Shown here: positions 8,223-17,042 of the stretch, one piece after another
Layout of the letters: each line of letters opens with the position of its first letter
How positions within the stretch are numbered: the stretch's first letter is position 1
Source: Flavobacterium sp. CBA20B-1
Lineage (GTDB): Bacteria; Bacteroidota; Bacteroidia; Flavobacteriales; Flavobacteriaceae
Length of the DNA stretch: 64,000 nt
Reading direction: 5' to 3'
Assembly: GCF_028473145.1 (NCBI RefSeq)
Contig: NZ_CP092370.1
Coordinates: 2,170,001 to 2,234,000, forward strand
Notes under the pieces: generated by a model
What the model saw: the letters and a program-made list of their open reading frames with translations, nothing else
What the model was told of the DNA's origin: nothing
Databases searched by the model: none
Made by a program: the position numbers and the translations under genes

Positions 8223-10277
8223 CTACCAAATCTTCACTCGATTTTTGGGCGAAACGTATAATTTATCTCCTGGTTGAATGTCGAATGCCTTGTACCAAGA
8301 ATCTACGTTTTGTAGCGGCACATACGAACGATACATTCCCGGAGCGTGTGGATCGGTTTTTACCTGATTTTTAATGGCTTCATCGCGCATTTTTGTTCTC
8401 CAGATGGTTCCCCACGAAATAAAGAAACGTTGTTCAGGCGTGTATCCATCAATCAATCCCGGACGGCCTTTATCTTGTAAATATAACTGTAATCCATCAT
8501 ACGCAGCATTTACTCCACCTAAATCGCCAATATTTTCTCCTAAAGTAAATTTACCATCTACAAATGTATTTGGAAGTGGTTCTAAAGCCGAGTATTGATC
8601 TGCCAAAGCTCCGCCTAATCCTGTGAACTGCTTTAAATCATCTTCTGTCCACCAGTTCACCAAGTTACCATCGGCATTGTATCGAGAACCAGAGTCATCA
8701 AAACCATGCGAAATTTCGTGACCAATTACCGCTCCAATTCCACCAAAATTCACAGCCATATCGGCCTTGTAATCGTAAAATGGCGGTTGTAAAATAGCGG
8801 CCGGAAACACAATTTCGTTGTTGGTTGGGTTAAAATATGCGTTTACCGTTTGTGGCGACATGCCCCATTTGGTTTTATCTACCGGTTTGCCGTATTCTGC
8901 CATGTTTTTTGCAAAACGCCAACGCGCTACGTTTTTCATGTTTTCGTAATAGGTTCCGCCATTTTCTGGTGCTTTTATCTCTAGTTTAGAATAATCTTCC
9001 CATTTATCTGGATATCCAATTTTCACGGTTGATTTACGCAATTTTTCAATAGCTCCCTGACGAGTTGCTGGAGTCATCCATGGTAAGTTGTTGATACGGT
9101 TTTCAAACGCCAAAAACACATAATCGATCATCTCTTTAGCCTTTGCTTTTGCTTCTGGCGGAAATTTCTTCTCCACATATAGTTTACCTAAAGCTTCGCC
9201 AACCGTTCCGTTCACAACCTGCAATGCTCGTTCTTCAATCGGGCGTTGCGCAATGGCTCCGGTTAAGGTTTTGCTGTAAAAATCAAAGTTCGCTTCATCA
9301 ATCGCTGTGGTTAAAACTCCTGTGTTTTTGTTGATCAGCGTCCAACGCAAATACGCTTTCAATTCATCGGCACTAGCTGTTTTAAAGATATTTTCTAATG
9401 TTTCCATGTATTTTGGCATAGAAACCACTACTTGATCCACATTTTTTAATCCGGCTGCATTGAAATAATTATTCCAATTTACAGAAGGTGTTAGTTTTTG
9501 CAATTCGGCAACCGACATTGGATTGTAGGTTTTTCTACGATCGCGACGCTCCACACGGTCTAAACGTGCTTCAGCCATTTTGGTTTCTAAAGCCACAACT
9601 TGTGCCGCTTGTTTTTTAGCCGATGCTTCATCAATTCCTAAAAACTGCAACATACGGGCAACGTGTACTTCGTATTTTTGTTTTTTGTCTTGCGAATCGG
9701 CATCTTTTGAAACATAATAATCACGGTCGGGCAAACCGATGCTTCCTGGTGAAATATTTACTACATTTTTGTTAGAATCCATGGCATCGGCATACACATA
9801 CATACCAAAAAATCCTAAGCCGCCTTCGGGCATTTTATCGGTAAGCAACGCCACCACATCTTTTGCGTTTTGTACTTTATTGATTTGATCTAATGTAGAT
9901 TGAATAGGTTGAATGCCTAATTTGTTGCGGGTTTCTAAATCTAAATAGGTTTTAAAAACATTCACCGCTTTCATTTGATCCGATTTTGGATCTAATTTTT
10001 TATTGTTAACCGCTTCTTTCAAAATAGTCAACGCATCGATATCGGTATTCTGACGCAATTCATCAAAACTTCCCCAACGCGTTCTATCGGCAGGAATTTC
10101 GGTTTTGTCAAACCATTCCCCGTTTACATATCTAAAGAAATCATCGCCCGGTTTCACGTTTTTATCCATGTATTCCAAGTTGATTCCGTGGTTTTCGTTT
10201 GATTGATCTTGCGCCTGAACTGTTGCAGTTGCAATCATTAATAAGGTTGCAGGCAAGAACATAAATTTTTTATTCAT
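8223..10277 (-). CDS. M13 family zinc metallopeptidase (neprilysin/PepO type)
   Basis: The 684-residue protein has a signal peptide ending in VQAQ, so it acts outside the cytoplasm. It carries the zinc motif HEISH (His520, Glu521, His524) and the third ligand in ENIGDLGG (Glu581), both diagnostic of family M13. The C-terminus reads NRVKIW, the usual M13 end with its conserved terminal Trp. Members cleave peptides on the amino side of hydrophobic residues. The length is normal for the family. A TATTTTTG box at 10306-10313 on the minus strand is a likely -7 element. The gene is single and ended by the hairpin at 8102-8127. Confidence 0.95.
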   Translation of the reverse strand: MNKKFMFLPATLLMIATATVQAQDQSNENHGINLEYMDKNVKPGDDFFRYVNGEWFDKTEIPADRTRWGSFDELRQNTDIDALTILKEAVNNKKLDPKSDQMKAVNVFKTYLDLETRNKLGIQPIQSTLDQINKVQNAKDVVALLTDKMPEGGLGFFGMYVYADAMDSNKNVVNISPGSIGLPDRDYYVSKDADSQDKKQKYEVHVARMLQFLGIDEASAKKQAAQVVALETKMAEARLDRVERRDRRKTYNPMSVAELQKLTPSVNWNNYFNAAGLKNVDQVVVSMPKYMETLENIFKTASADELKAYLRWTLINKNTGVLTTAIDEANFDFYSKTLTGAIAQRPIEERALQVVNGTVGEALGKLYVEKKFPPEAKAKAKEMIDYVFLAFENRINNLPWMTPATRQGAIEKLRKSTVKIGYPDKWEDYSKLEIKAPENGGTYYENMKNVARWRFAKNMAEYGKPVDKTKWGMSPQTVNAYFNPTNNEIVFPAAILQPPFYDYKADMAVNFGGIGAVIGHEISHGFDDSGSRYNADGNLVNWWTEDDLKQFTGLGGALADQYSALEPLPNTFVDGKFTLGENIGDLGGVNAAYDGLQLYLQDKGRPGLIDGYTPEQRFFISWGTIWRTKMRDEAIKNQVKTDPHAPGMYRSYVPLQNVDSWYKAFDIQPGDKLYVSPKNRVKIW

Positions 10278-10401
10278 TTTACAATTGATTAGGTATATAT
10301 CCTTACAAAAATAAAAATATTGCCGAATTAAAAGACGGTTTTATAACTTATTTAACCGTTTTTAGTGGAAACGTTTTGTAATTTCGCACAAAATTGAAGT
10401 A

Positions 10402-11100
10402 ATGAAGGATATTTTTTATCGATACAGATATTTGTTTCTAACCATTGGCGTATTGTCGGTTGTGATTCTGTTTTTGTTTTACAATGCCTTGAAACCCGAG
10501 AAACATTTACCTATTTATACACCTGCAATGGTAAATCCGGAGTTGGTGGATAGTTTGGTGCAGCACGAAAACAATAAACTAAAGCATCAAATTGCCGATT
10601 TTTCGTTTCAAAACCAAAACAATGAAACCATTACGCAAAAAGAGTATGAAAACGTAATTTATGTTGCCGATTTCTTTTTTACAACTTGCCCCACAATTTG
10701 TCCTAAAATGACCGATAATATGGTGTGGTTGCAAAATCAAATCAAAGATATGCCCGATGTGAAACTGCTTTCTTTTTCGGTTACTCCTGATATTGATACG
10801 CCTGAAGTATTGAGAAATTATGCCGATGAAAAAGGGGTGAACGATGCCAAATGGAACTTGCTCACCGGCGATAAAAAAGCGATTTATTATTTGGCACGAC
10901 AATCATTTTTGGCGGTGAAGACCGAAACTACCGGAGAGTTGTATGATATGGTACACACCGAAAATTTTATTTTGGTAGATAAAAACAAACGCATTCGTGG
11001 TTTTTATGACGGAACGAACTTAGATCAAGACAAAGGCGATGGCACCAAAAATATGATGCAACTTCTAGAGGATATTAAATGGCTTCGAAATAAAAACTGA
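10402..11100 (+). CDS. SCO1/SenC family protein
   Basis: The 232-residue protein has one N-terminal membrane anchor (about residues 10-28) and a thioredoxin-fold domain. It shows the copper-binding Cys96-x3-Cys100 motif (CPTIC) and the distal His185 in HTENFILVD. These three residues are the classical SCO copper ligands. SCO proteins help assemble the CuA site of cytochrome c oxidase or act as thiol redox proteins. No oxidase genes are adjacent, so the partner is not shown here. A weak terminator-like hairpin follows at 11196-11233. Confidence 0.92.
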   Translation: MKDIFYRYRYLFLTIGVLSVVILFLFYNALKPEKHLPIYTPAMVNPELVDSLVQHENNKLKHQIADFSFQNQNNETITQKEYENVIYVADFFFTTCPTICPKMTDNMVWLQNQIKDMPDVKLLSFSVTPDIDTPEVLRNYADEKGVNDAKWNLLTGDKKAIYYLARQSFLAVKTETTGELYDMVHTENFILVDKNKRIRGFYDGTNLDQDKGDGTKNMMQLLEDIKWLRNKN

Positions 11101-11195
11101 TTTTTGATGTGCTTTTAATAGATGTTTAAAACATTTTTAAAACGCTGAAAAGCATATTTCAAAAGTTAAAATATTTATAAATGTTAAGTAATTGT

Positions 11196-11233
11196 AAAGG
11201 GGAATTTTCCAAACATTGGGATTTCCCTTTTTT
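11196..11233 (+). terminator. Possible terminator after the SCO gene
   Basis: An imperfect hairpin (AAAGGGGAA pairing with TTTCCCTTT) followed by T's. It overlaps the feo promoter, so the assignment is tentative. Confidence 0.4.
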
Positions 11234-11247
11234 AATAAGTAGATTTG
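11216..11247 (+). promoter_or_regulatory. feo operon promoter
   Basis: TTG at 11216-11218 and TAGATTTG at 11240-11247 are separated by 21 bases, matching the Bacteroidota -33/-7 pattern. The TTG codon at 11245, the earliest possible feoA start, lies inside the -7 box and cannot be translated from this promoter. Confidence 0.65.
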
Positions 11248-11271
11248 CAATCTAAAATAAATCTAAATAAG

Positions 11272-11496
11272 ATGATGACGCTGGATTTTGTGAAAAAGGG
11301 TCAAAAAGCAGAAATCCTTTCAATAAACACTTTTAAGGTGCCCTTGAAACTAATTGAAATGGGTTGTTTGCCGGGTAATATTGTAGAAGTGTTGCAAATT
11401 GCACCATTGTCTGACCCTATATATATAAAAGTAAACGATTCTTTTTTAAGCATTCGCAAAGATTTGGCAAAAGAAATTGAAGTGAAAATGATCTAA
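11272..11496 (+). CDS. feoA: FeoA, ferrous iron transport accessory protein
   Basis: A small SH3-like cytoplasmic protein of 74 residues with the usual FeoA pattern (LDFVKKGQKAEI, then KLIEMGCLPGN, then IYIKVNDSFLSIRKDLAKEI). FeoA supports FeoB in Fe(II) uptake. The ATG at 11272 is chosen (11275 is equally possible) because the longer TTG start at 11245 lies inside the promoter -7 box. feoB begins 6 bases after the stop, so the two are one operon. Confidence 0.92.
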   Translation: MMTLDFVKKGQKAEILSINTFKVPLKLIEMGCLPGNIVEVLQIAPLSDPIYIKVNDSFLSIRKDLAKEIEVKMI

Positions 11497-11502
11497 CAAC
11501 GC

Positions 11503-13602
11503 ATGAAACAACTAAAAATAGCTTTAATTGGAAACCCAAATGTAGGAAAAACCTCGGTTTTTAATGCGTTAACAGGTTTAAACCAGCATGTGGGCAACTA
11601 TCCGGGCGTTACTGTGGAACGCAAATCAGGATCGTTTCATTTATCAAAAGATACAAAGGCGAGTATTGTTGATTTGCCGGGTGTTTATTCCATTAATCCC
11701 ACCTCAAAAGATGAAGAAATTGCTTTGAATGCTATTTTCGATGCATCGAACAAAGATTTTCCGGATGTGGTGGTGGTGGTTGCCGAAGTTGAAAACCTAA
11801 AACGCAATTTGTTGCTTTTTACACAAATGAAGGATTTAGGTTTTCCGGTGATTTTAGCTTTGAACATGGCAGATCAAATGGAAAAAAAAGGTATTTCTAT
11901 TGATATACCTGCGTTGGAAAAAGCGTTGGATACCAAAATTGTGCTCCTTTCGGCAAGAAAAAAAGAAGGAGTAAACGCGTTAAAAGAAGCTGTTTTAGAC
12001 TATGAAACATATACAACCGATTCTGTTTTTGACTTAAAAACCATAGACGAAGTCTATTTTTCGACTTTAGAACAGTTGTATCCCAATGAAAATCCTTATA
12101 AAGTGTGGCTTACGCAAACAGGCGTGTATTCTTTTGAAAATATAAGTCCGCTTGTTTCAAGCACCACCGATTTTACCAAATCTGCAGTTGAAATTAAAAA
12201 ACTGCAACAGCGCGAAACCATTAAACGCTATCAGTTCATCAATACTATTTTAAAGGATACTTATACCATTGATACCACCAAAGCAACCGATATTCGTATG
12301 CGTTTTGATCGGGTTTTAACCCATAAAATCGGCGGATATGTGATTTTTTTCTTTGTATTGTTGTTAATCTATGGTTCTATATTTGAATTGGCAGCTTTTC
12401 CAATGGATTTTGTAGATGGTTTGTTTGCCGATTTATCTACTTGGGCTGCCGCTACATTTCCCGAAGGAAAACTTACTGATTTAATTGCCAACGGAATTAT
12501 TCCCGGATTGGGCGGTGTGTTGATGTTCGTGCCGCAAATTGCGATTTTGTTTTTCTTAATATCTATTTTAGAAGAAACCGGCTACATGAGTCGGGTGGTT
12601 TTTTTAATGGATCGCATCATGAAACCCTTTGGATTAAGCGGTAAATCGGTCGTTCCATTAGTGTCGGGAACTGCTTGTGCCATTCCCGCAATTATGAGCG
12701 CCCGAACCATTGAAAACCCCAAAGAACGGTTAATCACTATGTTGGTTACACCATTTACCACTTGTTCGGCACGCATTCCGGTATATATCATTATTATATC
12801 ACTCATCATTCCGCGCAGTTACATTTTTGGTATCATTCCCTTGCAAGCTTTTGTAATGACCATGATGTATGTAATAGGATTTTTAGCAGCATTAGTAGCA
12901 GGTTGGGTGCTAAGCAAAATCATCAAAAGATATAAAGATTCCTTTTTTTTGATTGAAATGCCCACCTATAAAGTACCTATTTTAAAGAATGTGTTTTTAA
13001 ATATGTATGAAAAAGTTATTTCGTATATCGTTGGTGCCGGAAAAATCATTTTAGCATTATCGGTAATTTTGTGGTTTTTAGGTTCACACGGACCAAGCGA
13101 TACTTTTGGAAAAGCCTCACAAATAGTAAGCGGAAAACATATCAATGAAAATTTGTCGGAAGAAGAATTGCAAAGCGAAATTTCGGGCTATCAATTAGAA
13201 CATTCGTATATTGGAATTATAGGCAGAACAATCGAACCCGTTTTTCGTCCGTTGGGATACGATTGGAAAATAAGCATTGCGGTTTTAACATCGTTTGCAG
13301 CCCGTGAAGTTTTTGTAGGAAACTTAGCTACGTTATACAATTTAGGGGAAGATGCCACAGAAGACGAAGCCAAAATCATCAACCGAATGGCCAATGAAAA
13401 ACGCCCTGACGGAACAGCTGTTTACACCCTTGCAACCGGTTTTTCGCTGCTTTTGTTTTATGCGTTTGCCATGCAGTGTTTATCAACCGTAGCGGTTACC
13501 AAAAAAGAAACCAATTCGTGGAAATGGACCTTTGTTCAAATGGCCTTTATGACCACAGTTGCATACATAGCCGCATTTATAGCTTATCAACTTTTAAAAT
13601 AA
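11503..13602 (+). CDS. feoB: FeoB, ferrous iron transporter
   Basis: The 699-residue protein carries an N-terminal G-protein domain (P-loop GNPNVGKTS at residues 10-18, G3 motif DLPG, G4 motif NMAD) followed by a helical domain and then a large membrane domain from about residue 270. The membrane part contains the Gate motifs typical of FeoB, with a conserved Cys in SGTACAIPA and the second gate around FTTCSARIPV. It imports Fe(II) across the inner membrane. It is preceded by feoA and followed 5 bases later by a small Cys-rich membrane protein, the usual flavobacterial feo set. Confidence 0.97.
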   Translation: MKQLKIALIGNPNVGKTSVFNALTGLNQHVGNYPGVTVERKSGSFHLSKDTKASIVDLPGVYSINPTSKDEEIALNAIFDASNKDFPDVVVVVAEVENLKRNLLLFTQMKDLGFPVILALNMADQMEKKGISIDIPALEKALDTKIVLLSARKKEGVNALKEAVLDYETYTTDSVFDLKTIDEVYFSTLEQLYPNENPYKVWLTQTGVYSFENISPLVSSTTDFTKSAVEIKKLQQRETIKRYQFINTILKDTYTIDTTKATDIRMRFDRVLTHKIGGYVIFFFVLLLIYGSIFELAAFPMDFVDGLFADLSTWAAATFPEGKLTDLIANGIIPGLGGVLMFVPQIAILFFLISILEETGYMSRVVFLMDRIMKPFGLSGKSVVPLVSGTACAIPAIMSARTIENPKERLITMLVTPFTTCSARIPVYIIIISLIIPRSYIFGIIPLQAFVMTMMYVIGFLAALVAGWVLSKIIKRYKDSFFLIEMPTYKVPILKNVFLNMYEKVISYIVGAGKIILALSVILWFLGSHGPSDTFGKASQIVSGKHINENLSEEELQSEISGYQLEHSYIGIIGRTIEPVFRPLGYDWKISIAVLTSFAAREVFVGNLATLYNLGEDATEDEAKIINRMANEKRPDGTAVYTLATGFSLLLFYAFAMQCLSTVAVTKKETNSWKWTFVQMAFMTTVAYIAAFIAYQLLK

Positions 13603-13607
13603 CATCC

Positions 13608-13727
13608 ATGCAAAATGTAATTGTTTATATCGCCCTGTGTATGGCAGTTGCCTTTCTTTTAAAAAAGTTTGTTTTCAAGAAAAAGAAGAAAGGCAACTGT
13701 GGCGACGGCAATTGCGGTTGTGGGTGA
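13608..13727 (+). CDS. FeoB-associated Cys-rich membrane protein
   Basis: A 39-residue protein starting at ATG 13608, five bases after the feoB stop. It has one membrane helix (residues 2-18), a lysine cluster and a Cys/Gly tail (GNCGDGNCGCG). This is the small FeoB-associated Cys-rich protein seen after feoB in many Bacteroidota; it may bind iron, but this is unproven. Its last 24 codons and about 20 bases of 3' flank are repeated at 16191-16284, on the far side of the toxin-like island. Confidence 0.85.
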   Translation: MQNVIVYIALCMAVAFLLKKFVFKKKKKGNCGDGNCGCG

Positions 13728-13750
13728 TTTTTTGTTGATTGTAAATTGTA
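13657..13750 (+). repeat. Direct repeat, copy 1 (end of the Cys-rich feo gene)
   Basis: About 94 bases that recur at 16191-16284, 2,534 bases downstream. A 62-base core (13672-13733) is identical in both copies; outside it there is one G/A difference and a small indel. This copy forms the intact 3' end of the Cys-rich gene. Confidence 0.95.
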
Positions 13751-13837
13751 GTAAACTAAAATTATGTAGATTTTTATATATATTTTCTGATTTATTTAAA
13801 AAATAATTATATTTAACAAAATTTAGAATTAATTATT

Positions 13838-15703
13838 ATGAAAAACTACTTTATTTATTTGTTTATGGGCATTTTTACTATTAGCTCATGTACCAATGAC
13901 AATTTAATTGAACCACAGGCAGAATCTACTGCAAATGAAATTATCCACGAGAAGTTAACCTACAAACAGGTTTCTAAAAGGATGGATGAAAAACTTGATT
14001 TTGATAAAAGTTTAAAACATTCTTTCCAAGAAAATTATATTTCTTCAACAAAAAATTTGATTAAAATTACTAATACTGATGAAGAAGATAGTGAAATTTT
14101 AATTGATTATTTCTTTGACCCTATTCATGATAACGAAACGTATTCTTTTATAACGCATGAATTTACTGGGGAAGGAGATTATTTGGAAAAATTTGTATTA
14201 ACCGTTGAAGAAGGAGAAGAAAAGGTAGCTTTGTTAAGGTATTATCCTACAACTGATTTTTCTGCTCCGCTTTTTTCTGGGAAAATTGAAGTTTCAACGT
14301 TAGACAGATCATATGTTGGAGAATCGTATATTGAAAATGGTATTACAATTACACAACAATCTAACAATTATCAAACAACTAGTTCAAGTATAGATTGTTA
14401 TTCAGTAATTAGCATAAAGTCGTCAAGATGTAGTAATGGTGGGCTTCATCCATATGGCGTAGCTTGTACAGGCCCCGGAGCAGTAAATGATGCTTATTTG
14501 TATGTAACAAGTACTATTTTATGTAACTTTACATTTGATAGTGGAAAGCAAGCTCCTGTTTTTTCTACTAAAATATTAGAACCGAACCCAGGGAGTGGAG
14601 GTGGAGGTGATGGTAGTAATATAGTTTACGAACAGTTTTATCAGCAACTTTCTCCTACTTTTCAAAATTGGTTAAAAACGCAACCTAATGCAAAGAATCA
14701 TTTATTAGCGTATCTGTTGCGTCACAGAAATTCAACTTATCATGAGAATATTGCCGAGAATCTTATCGAATTTTTAGCTAATGATGATTATTTAAAAACA
14801 AATTTTAACCCTTTAACCGAATTTGTTATAAAAGAAGCCTTAAATGGAAATAAGTTTAATACCACAGAATTTATTAATTTTTGGAGTAATTTAGCGGCAT
14901 CACAAAAAAATATCTTTCAGCAGTATGCAAATACAAATAAGCAATATTTAAATGGAACTATAAGATTAAAACCTGAAGCAGAAGCTTTTTTAAGTTGGGC
15001 TTTTAACTATTTAATAGATAACCCAACGGTAACTGTTGAGCAATTTGAAAACTGGTTTATGGGGAAAGTTGAAGGAGTAGAAAGTTTAGATGTTTATGAT
15101 GGCTCTTATTGGACTAATCCTAATTTAAATTTTCAGCAGAAAAGTCTACCTACCTATGATGATTTTTTTAGCAACTATCCAGATCAGACTGTAAGTGCTT
15201 ATGACTTATGTCATTTGCTCACTGGAGGTGAAATTGCAACACTTTATAATGGTATAATAGCTATAGGAAGAGAAATGAATACTTGCGCAATTAGAATGTC
15301 ATATGCTTTGAATGAATGTGGAATTAAAATACCTAATATACCTGGTAAAACAAGAAAAGGTGCAATTAAATCTGATGGTACTTATGATTATTATTTTACA
15401 TTTGCAAACGACATAAATCAGTGGATGCGTAAAACATTTGGGACTAATGATGGAGATCCTACCACCCCTCATAATCCTAAACACAAACGTTATACAAAAG
15501 CACAAGGTGGTTTAAATGGTATATTGTTTCCAAATTTGTTTCAAACTGAAAATAAGAAAGGTATATTTTCAATAGTATCACCTGCTGGAAGTAACTGGGC
15601 TACAGGACATGCTGATTGTCTAAAACCAGATCAAACCTGTGTTAATAACTGTCATTTTTATGACGGTGATATTCAATTTATAGATATATGGCAGTTGGAT
15701 TAG
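13838..15703 (+). CDS. Lipoprotein with C-terminal Tae4-type amidase domain (candidate antibacterial toxin)
   Basis: The 621-residue protein starts with a lipoprotein signal peptide (ISSC, Cys18). A beta-rich, Cys-containing region (about 30-245) follows, then a Gly-rich linker (GSGGGGDGS, about 252-260) and a helical region (about 262-430) of a kind seen ahead of variable toxin domains in flavobacteria. The last 160 residues resemble the Tae4 peptidoglycan amidases: NTCAIRMSYALN with Cys483 as the likely nucleophile, a DINQWMRKTFG helix, and WATGHADC with His591 as the likely partner. The tail NNCHFYDG to DIWQL also fits Tae4. Tae4 enzymes cut cross-links in peptidoglycan and are usually type VI effectors; here the domain is on an exported lipoprotein and no type VI genes are in the window. 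The next gene is a candidate immunity protein. Confidence 0.8.
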   Translation: MKNYFIYLFMGIFTISSCTNDNLIEPQAESTANEIIHEKLTYKQVSKRMDEKLDFDKSLKHSFQENYISSTKNLIKITNTDEEDSEILIDYFFDPIHDNETYSFITHEFTGEGDYLEKFVLTVEEGEEKVALLRYYPTTDFSAPLFSGKIEVSTLDRSYVGESYIENGITITQQSNNYQTTSSSIDCYSVISIKSSRCSNGGLHPYGVACTGPGAVNDAYLYVTSTILCNFTFDSGKQAPVFSTKILEPNPGSGGGGDGSNIVYEQFYQQLSPTFQNWLKTQPNAKNHLLAYLLRHRNSTYHENIAENLIEFLANDDYLKTNFNPLTEFVIKEALNGNKFNTTEFINFWSNLAASQKNIFQQYANTNKQYLNGTIRLKPEAEAFLSWAFNYLIDNPTVTVEQFENWFMGKVEGVESLDVYDGSYWTNPNLNFQQKSLPTYDDFFSNYPDQTVSAYDLCHLLTGGEIATLYNGIIAIGREMNTCAIRMSYALNECGIKIPNIPGKTRKGAIKSDGTYDYYFTFANDINQWMRKTFGTNDGDPTTPHNPKHKRYTKAQGGLNGILFPNLFQTENKKGIFSIVSPAGSNWATGHADCLKPDQTCVNNCHFYDGDIQFIDIWQLD

Positions 15704-15705
15704 AA

Positions 15706-16146
15706 ATGAAAAGTTTTTATATATTATTTTCTTTAATAACTTTTTCAAGTTATTCACAACATGTAAAAATGGAAGTTTTAGAATATCCTAAATATTTCAG
15801 TCAAGCAAAATATGCAACATATCATTTTGTTCAATCAAGTTATAGTTCATCTCGTCCTTACACATTAATAATTTTAAATACAGATGATTTTCTTAATATT
15901 TATCCTCAAATAAAAATAGAGTACGAAAAAAAGCAAGGATTTACAGACGTTTACTTATTAGGAATTGAAAATTTAAATTCTGATAATCTAACCAACAAGG
16001 ATATACAAATAATTGAAAATTTTCACAAAGAAATAAATAACTATAGACAATGTAATAATTTAGAATATTTAAATGAAGCATACTTTGAATCACATAAACA
16101 TTTTTATAAAAATGAAAAAGGATTAGGTAAATTCTTAAGTTATTAA
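15706..16146 (+). CDS. Small exported protein, candidate immunity protein to the Tae4-like toxin
   Basis: The ATG at 15706, two bases after the toxin stop, gives a 146-residue protein with a signal peptide ending in SSYSQ. An alternative start at 15688 would overlap the toxin and spoil the signal sequence. The mature protein is rich in Tyr, Asn and Lys with no family recognised. Cognate inhibitors of Tae4 enzymes are small periplasmic proteins encoded next to the effector, so position, size and export fit an immunity role. This is an inference from context, not from sequence similarity. A strong terminator follows at 16164-16190. Confidence 0.7.
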   Translation: MKSFYILFSLITFSSYSQHVKMEVLEYPKYFSQAKYATYHFVQSSYSSSRPYTLIILNTDDFLNIYPQIKIEYEKKQGFTDVYLLGIENLNSDNLTNKDIQIIENFHKEINNYRQCNNLEYLNEAYFESHKHFYKNEKGLGKFLSY

Positions 16147-16163
16147 AAATTAATCCCAATACA

Positions 16164-16190
16164 AAAGCCCTGAAATTTTCAGGGCTTTAT
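16164..16190 (+). terminator. Terminator ending the toxin/immunity pair
   Basis: AAAGCCCTGAA pairs with TTCAGGGCTTT around a three-base loop, followed by T's. It directly abuts the second copy of the flanking repeat. Confidence 0.85.
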
Positions 16191-16261
16191 TTTTAAAAAA
16201 GTTTATTTTCAAGAAAAAGAAGAAAGGCAACTGTGGCGACGGCAATTGCGGTTGTGGGTGA
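16190..16261 (+). pseudogene. Duplicated 3' fragment of the FeoB-associated Cys-rich gene
   Basis: The frame reads KKFIFKKKKKGNCGDG followed by NCGCG and a stop, matching the C-terminal part of the protein encoded at 13608-13727 with one Val to Ile change. There is no start codon or membrane helix here, so this is a remnant. Confidence 0.85.
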
Positions 16262-16284
16262 TTTTTTTGTTATTGTAAATGGTA
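16191..16284 (+). repeat. Direct repeat, copy 2
   Basis: The second copy of the repeat at 13657-13750. It marks the right edge of the 2.5 kb toxin-like island and shows that the island separates two copies of what was once one feo-gene end. Confidence 0.95.
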
Positions 16285-16308
16285 TTGCTGTATAAATTGT
16301 TTTCAACA

Positions 16309-17031
16309 CTAAAATTCTTGCTTTTCAGCCCAATTTAATTCTTTTGGGAGATTGATATTGGATAATTCTATATGAAGCACTCTTCGTTTCTCATTGTTTG
16401 TTGTTTTGTTCGAACTGTGTAGCAACAATGGTTTCATAAGCATTACGCCGCCTTTAGGAACATCGCAAGTAGTTTCTTTTTCATTTTTCCAATCAATGTT
16501 TTCGGGTCTGAAGATTCCTTTTGAATGAGAATTTTCAATTACTTTCAATGCACCATTTTCAGAATTTGTTTCATCGAGGTGAATTCGTAAGGTTGTAATA
16601 TTCTCTAAAATCGAAATTGGAGGTTGAACAGCAAACTGATTTTGTTTTTTTGTCCAATTCATAAAGTTTTCAAGAGTCGCTTTTTTATCTACCGAAATGG
16701 TTAAATCTTGATGATAAGCAACATACCAATTAGATTTTTCCGGTTTATCAAAATAGATGCTTTTCACAATGAAATAATCATTTCCTGCAATATCTGCAAT
16801 CAATTTGCGAAGGTTATCATTAAAAACAAATGGAATTATCTCTGGGATTTCTTTCACAACTTGTCTTATCGCAAATAAATCAGCCGATTTTCTAAAAGTA
16901 GTATTGGTTTGATCGGCTTTGTCAATACAAGATATGATAGATTCTATTTCGGTATCAGTATAAATTCCCTCAACAATAGAAAATCCTTTGTTGTTTAAGC
17001 TATCTTTCGCAGTATTAAAAAGGTTCACCAT
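16309..17031 (-). CDS. Phytanoyl-CoA dioxygenase (PhyH) family protein
   Basis: The 240-residue protein has the Fe(II)/2-oxoglutarate oxygenase pattern: the metal motif HQD in VAYHQDLT, a distal His in LLLHSSN, and an Arg in RRVLHIE positioned to bind 2-oxoglutarate. The middle contains LRIHLDETNSENGALKVI, a typical PhyH segment. Members hydroxylate small molecules; the substrate cannot be read from the sequence. It lies just upstream of, and convergent with, the toxin island remnant and 11 bp downstream of the ZIP gene on the same strand, so it may belong to the DtxR-ZIP transcript. Confidence 0.88.
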   Translation of the reverse strand: MVNLFNTAKDSLNNKGFSIVEGIYTDTEIESIISCIDKADQTNTTFRKSADLFAIRQVVKEIPEIIPFVFNDNLRKLIADIAGNDYFIVKSIYFDKPEKSNWYVAYHQDLTISVDKKATLENFMNWTKKQNQFAVQPPISILENITTLRIHLDETNSENGALKVIENSHSKGIFRPENIDWKNEKETTCDVPKGGVMLMKPLLLHSSNKTTNNEKRRVLHIELSNINLPKELNWAEKQEF

Positions 17032-17042
17032 ATTTCTCTTAA

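Noticed and set aside
11245..11271. Extended FeoA start at TTG
   Set aside because: The codon is part of the -7 promoter element, and the added residues do not fit FeoA.
16202..16261. A second Cys-rich feo protein gene
   Set aside because: Only the C-terminal codons are present with no start codon or membrane helix, so it is a duplicated fragment.
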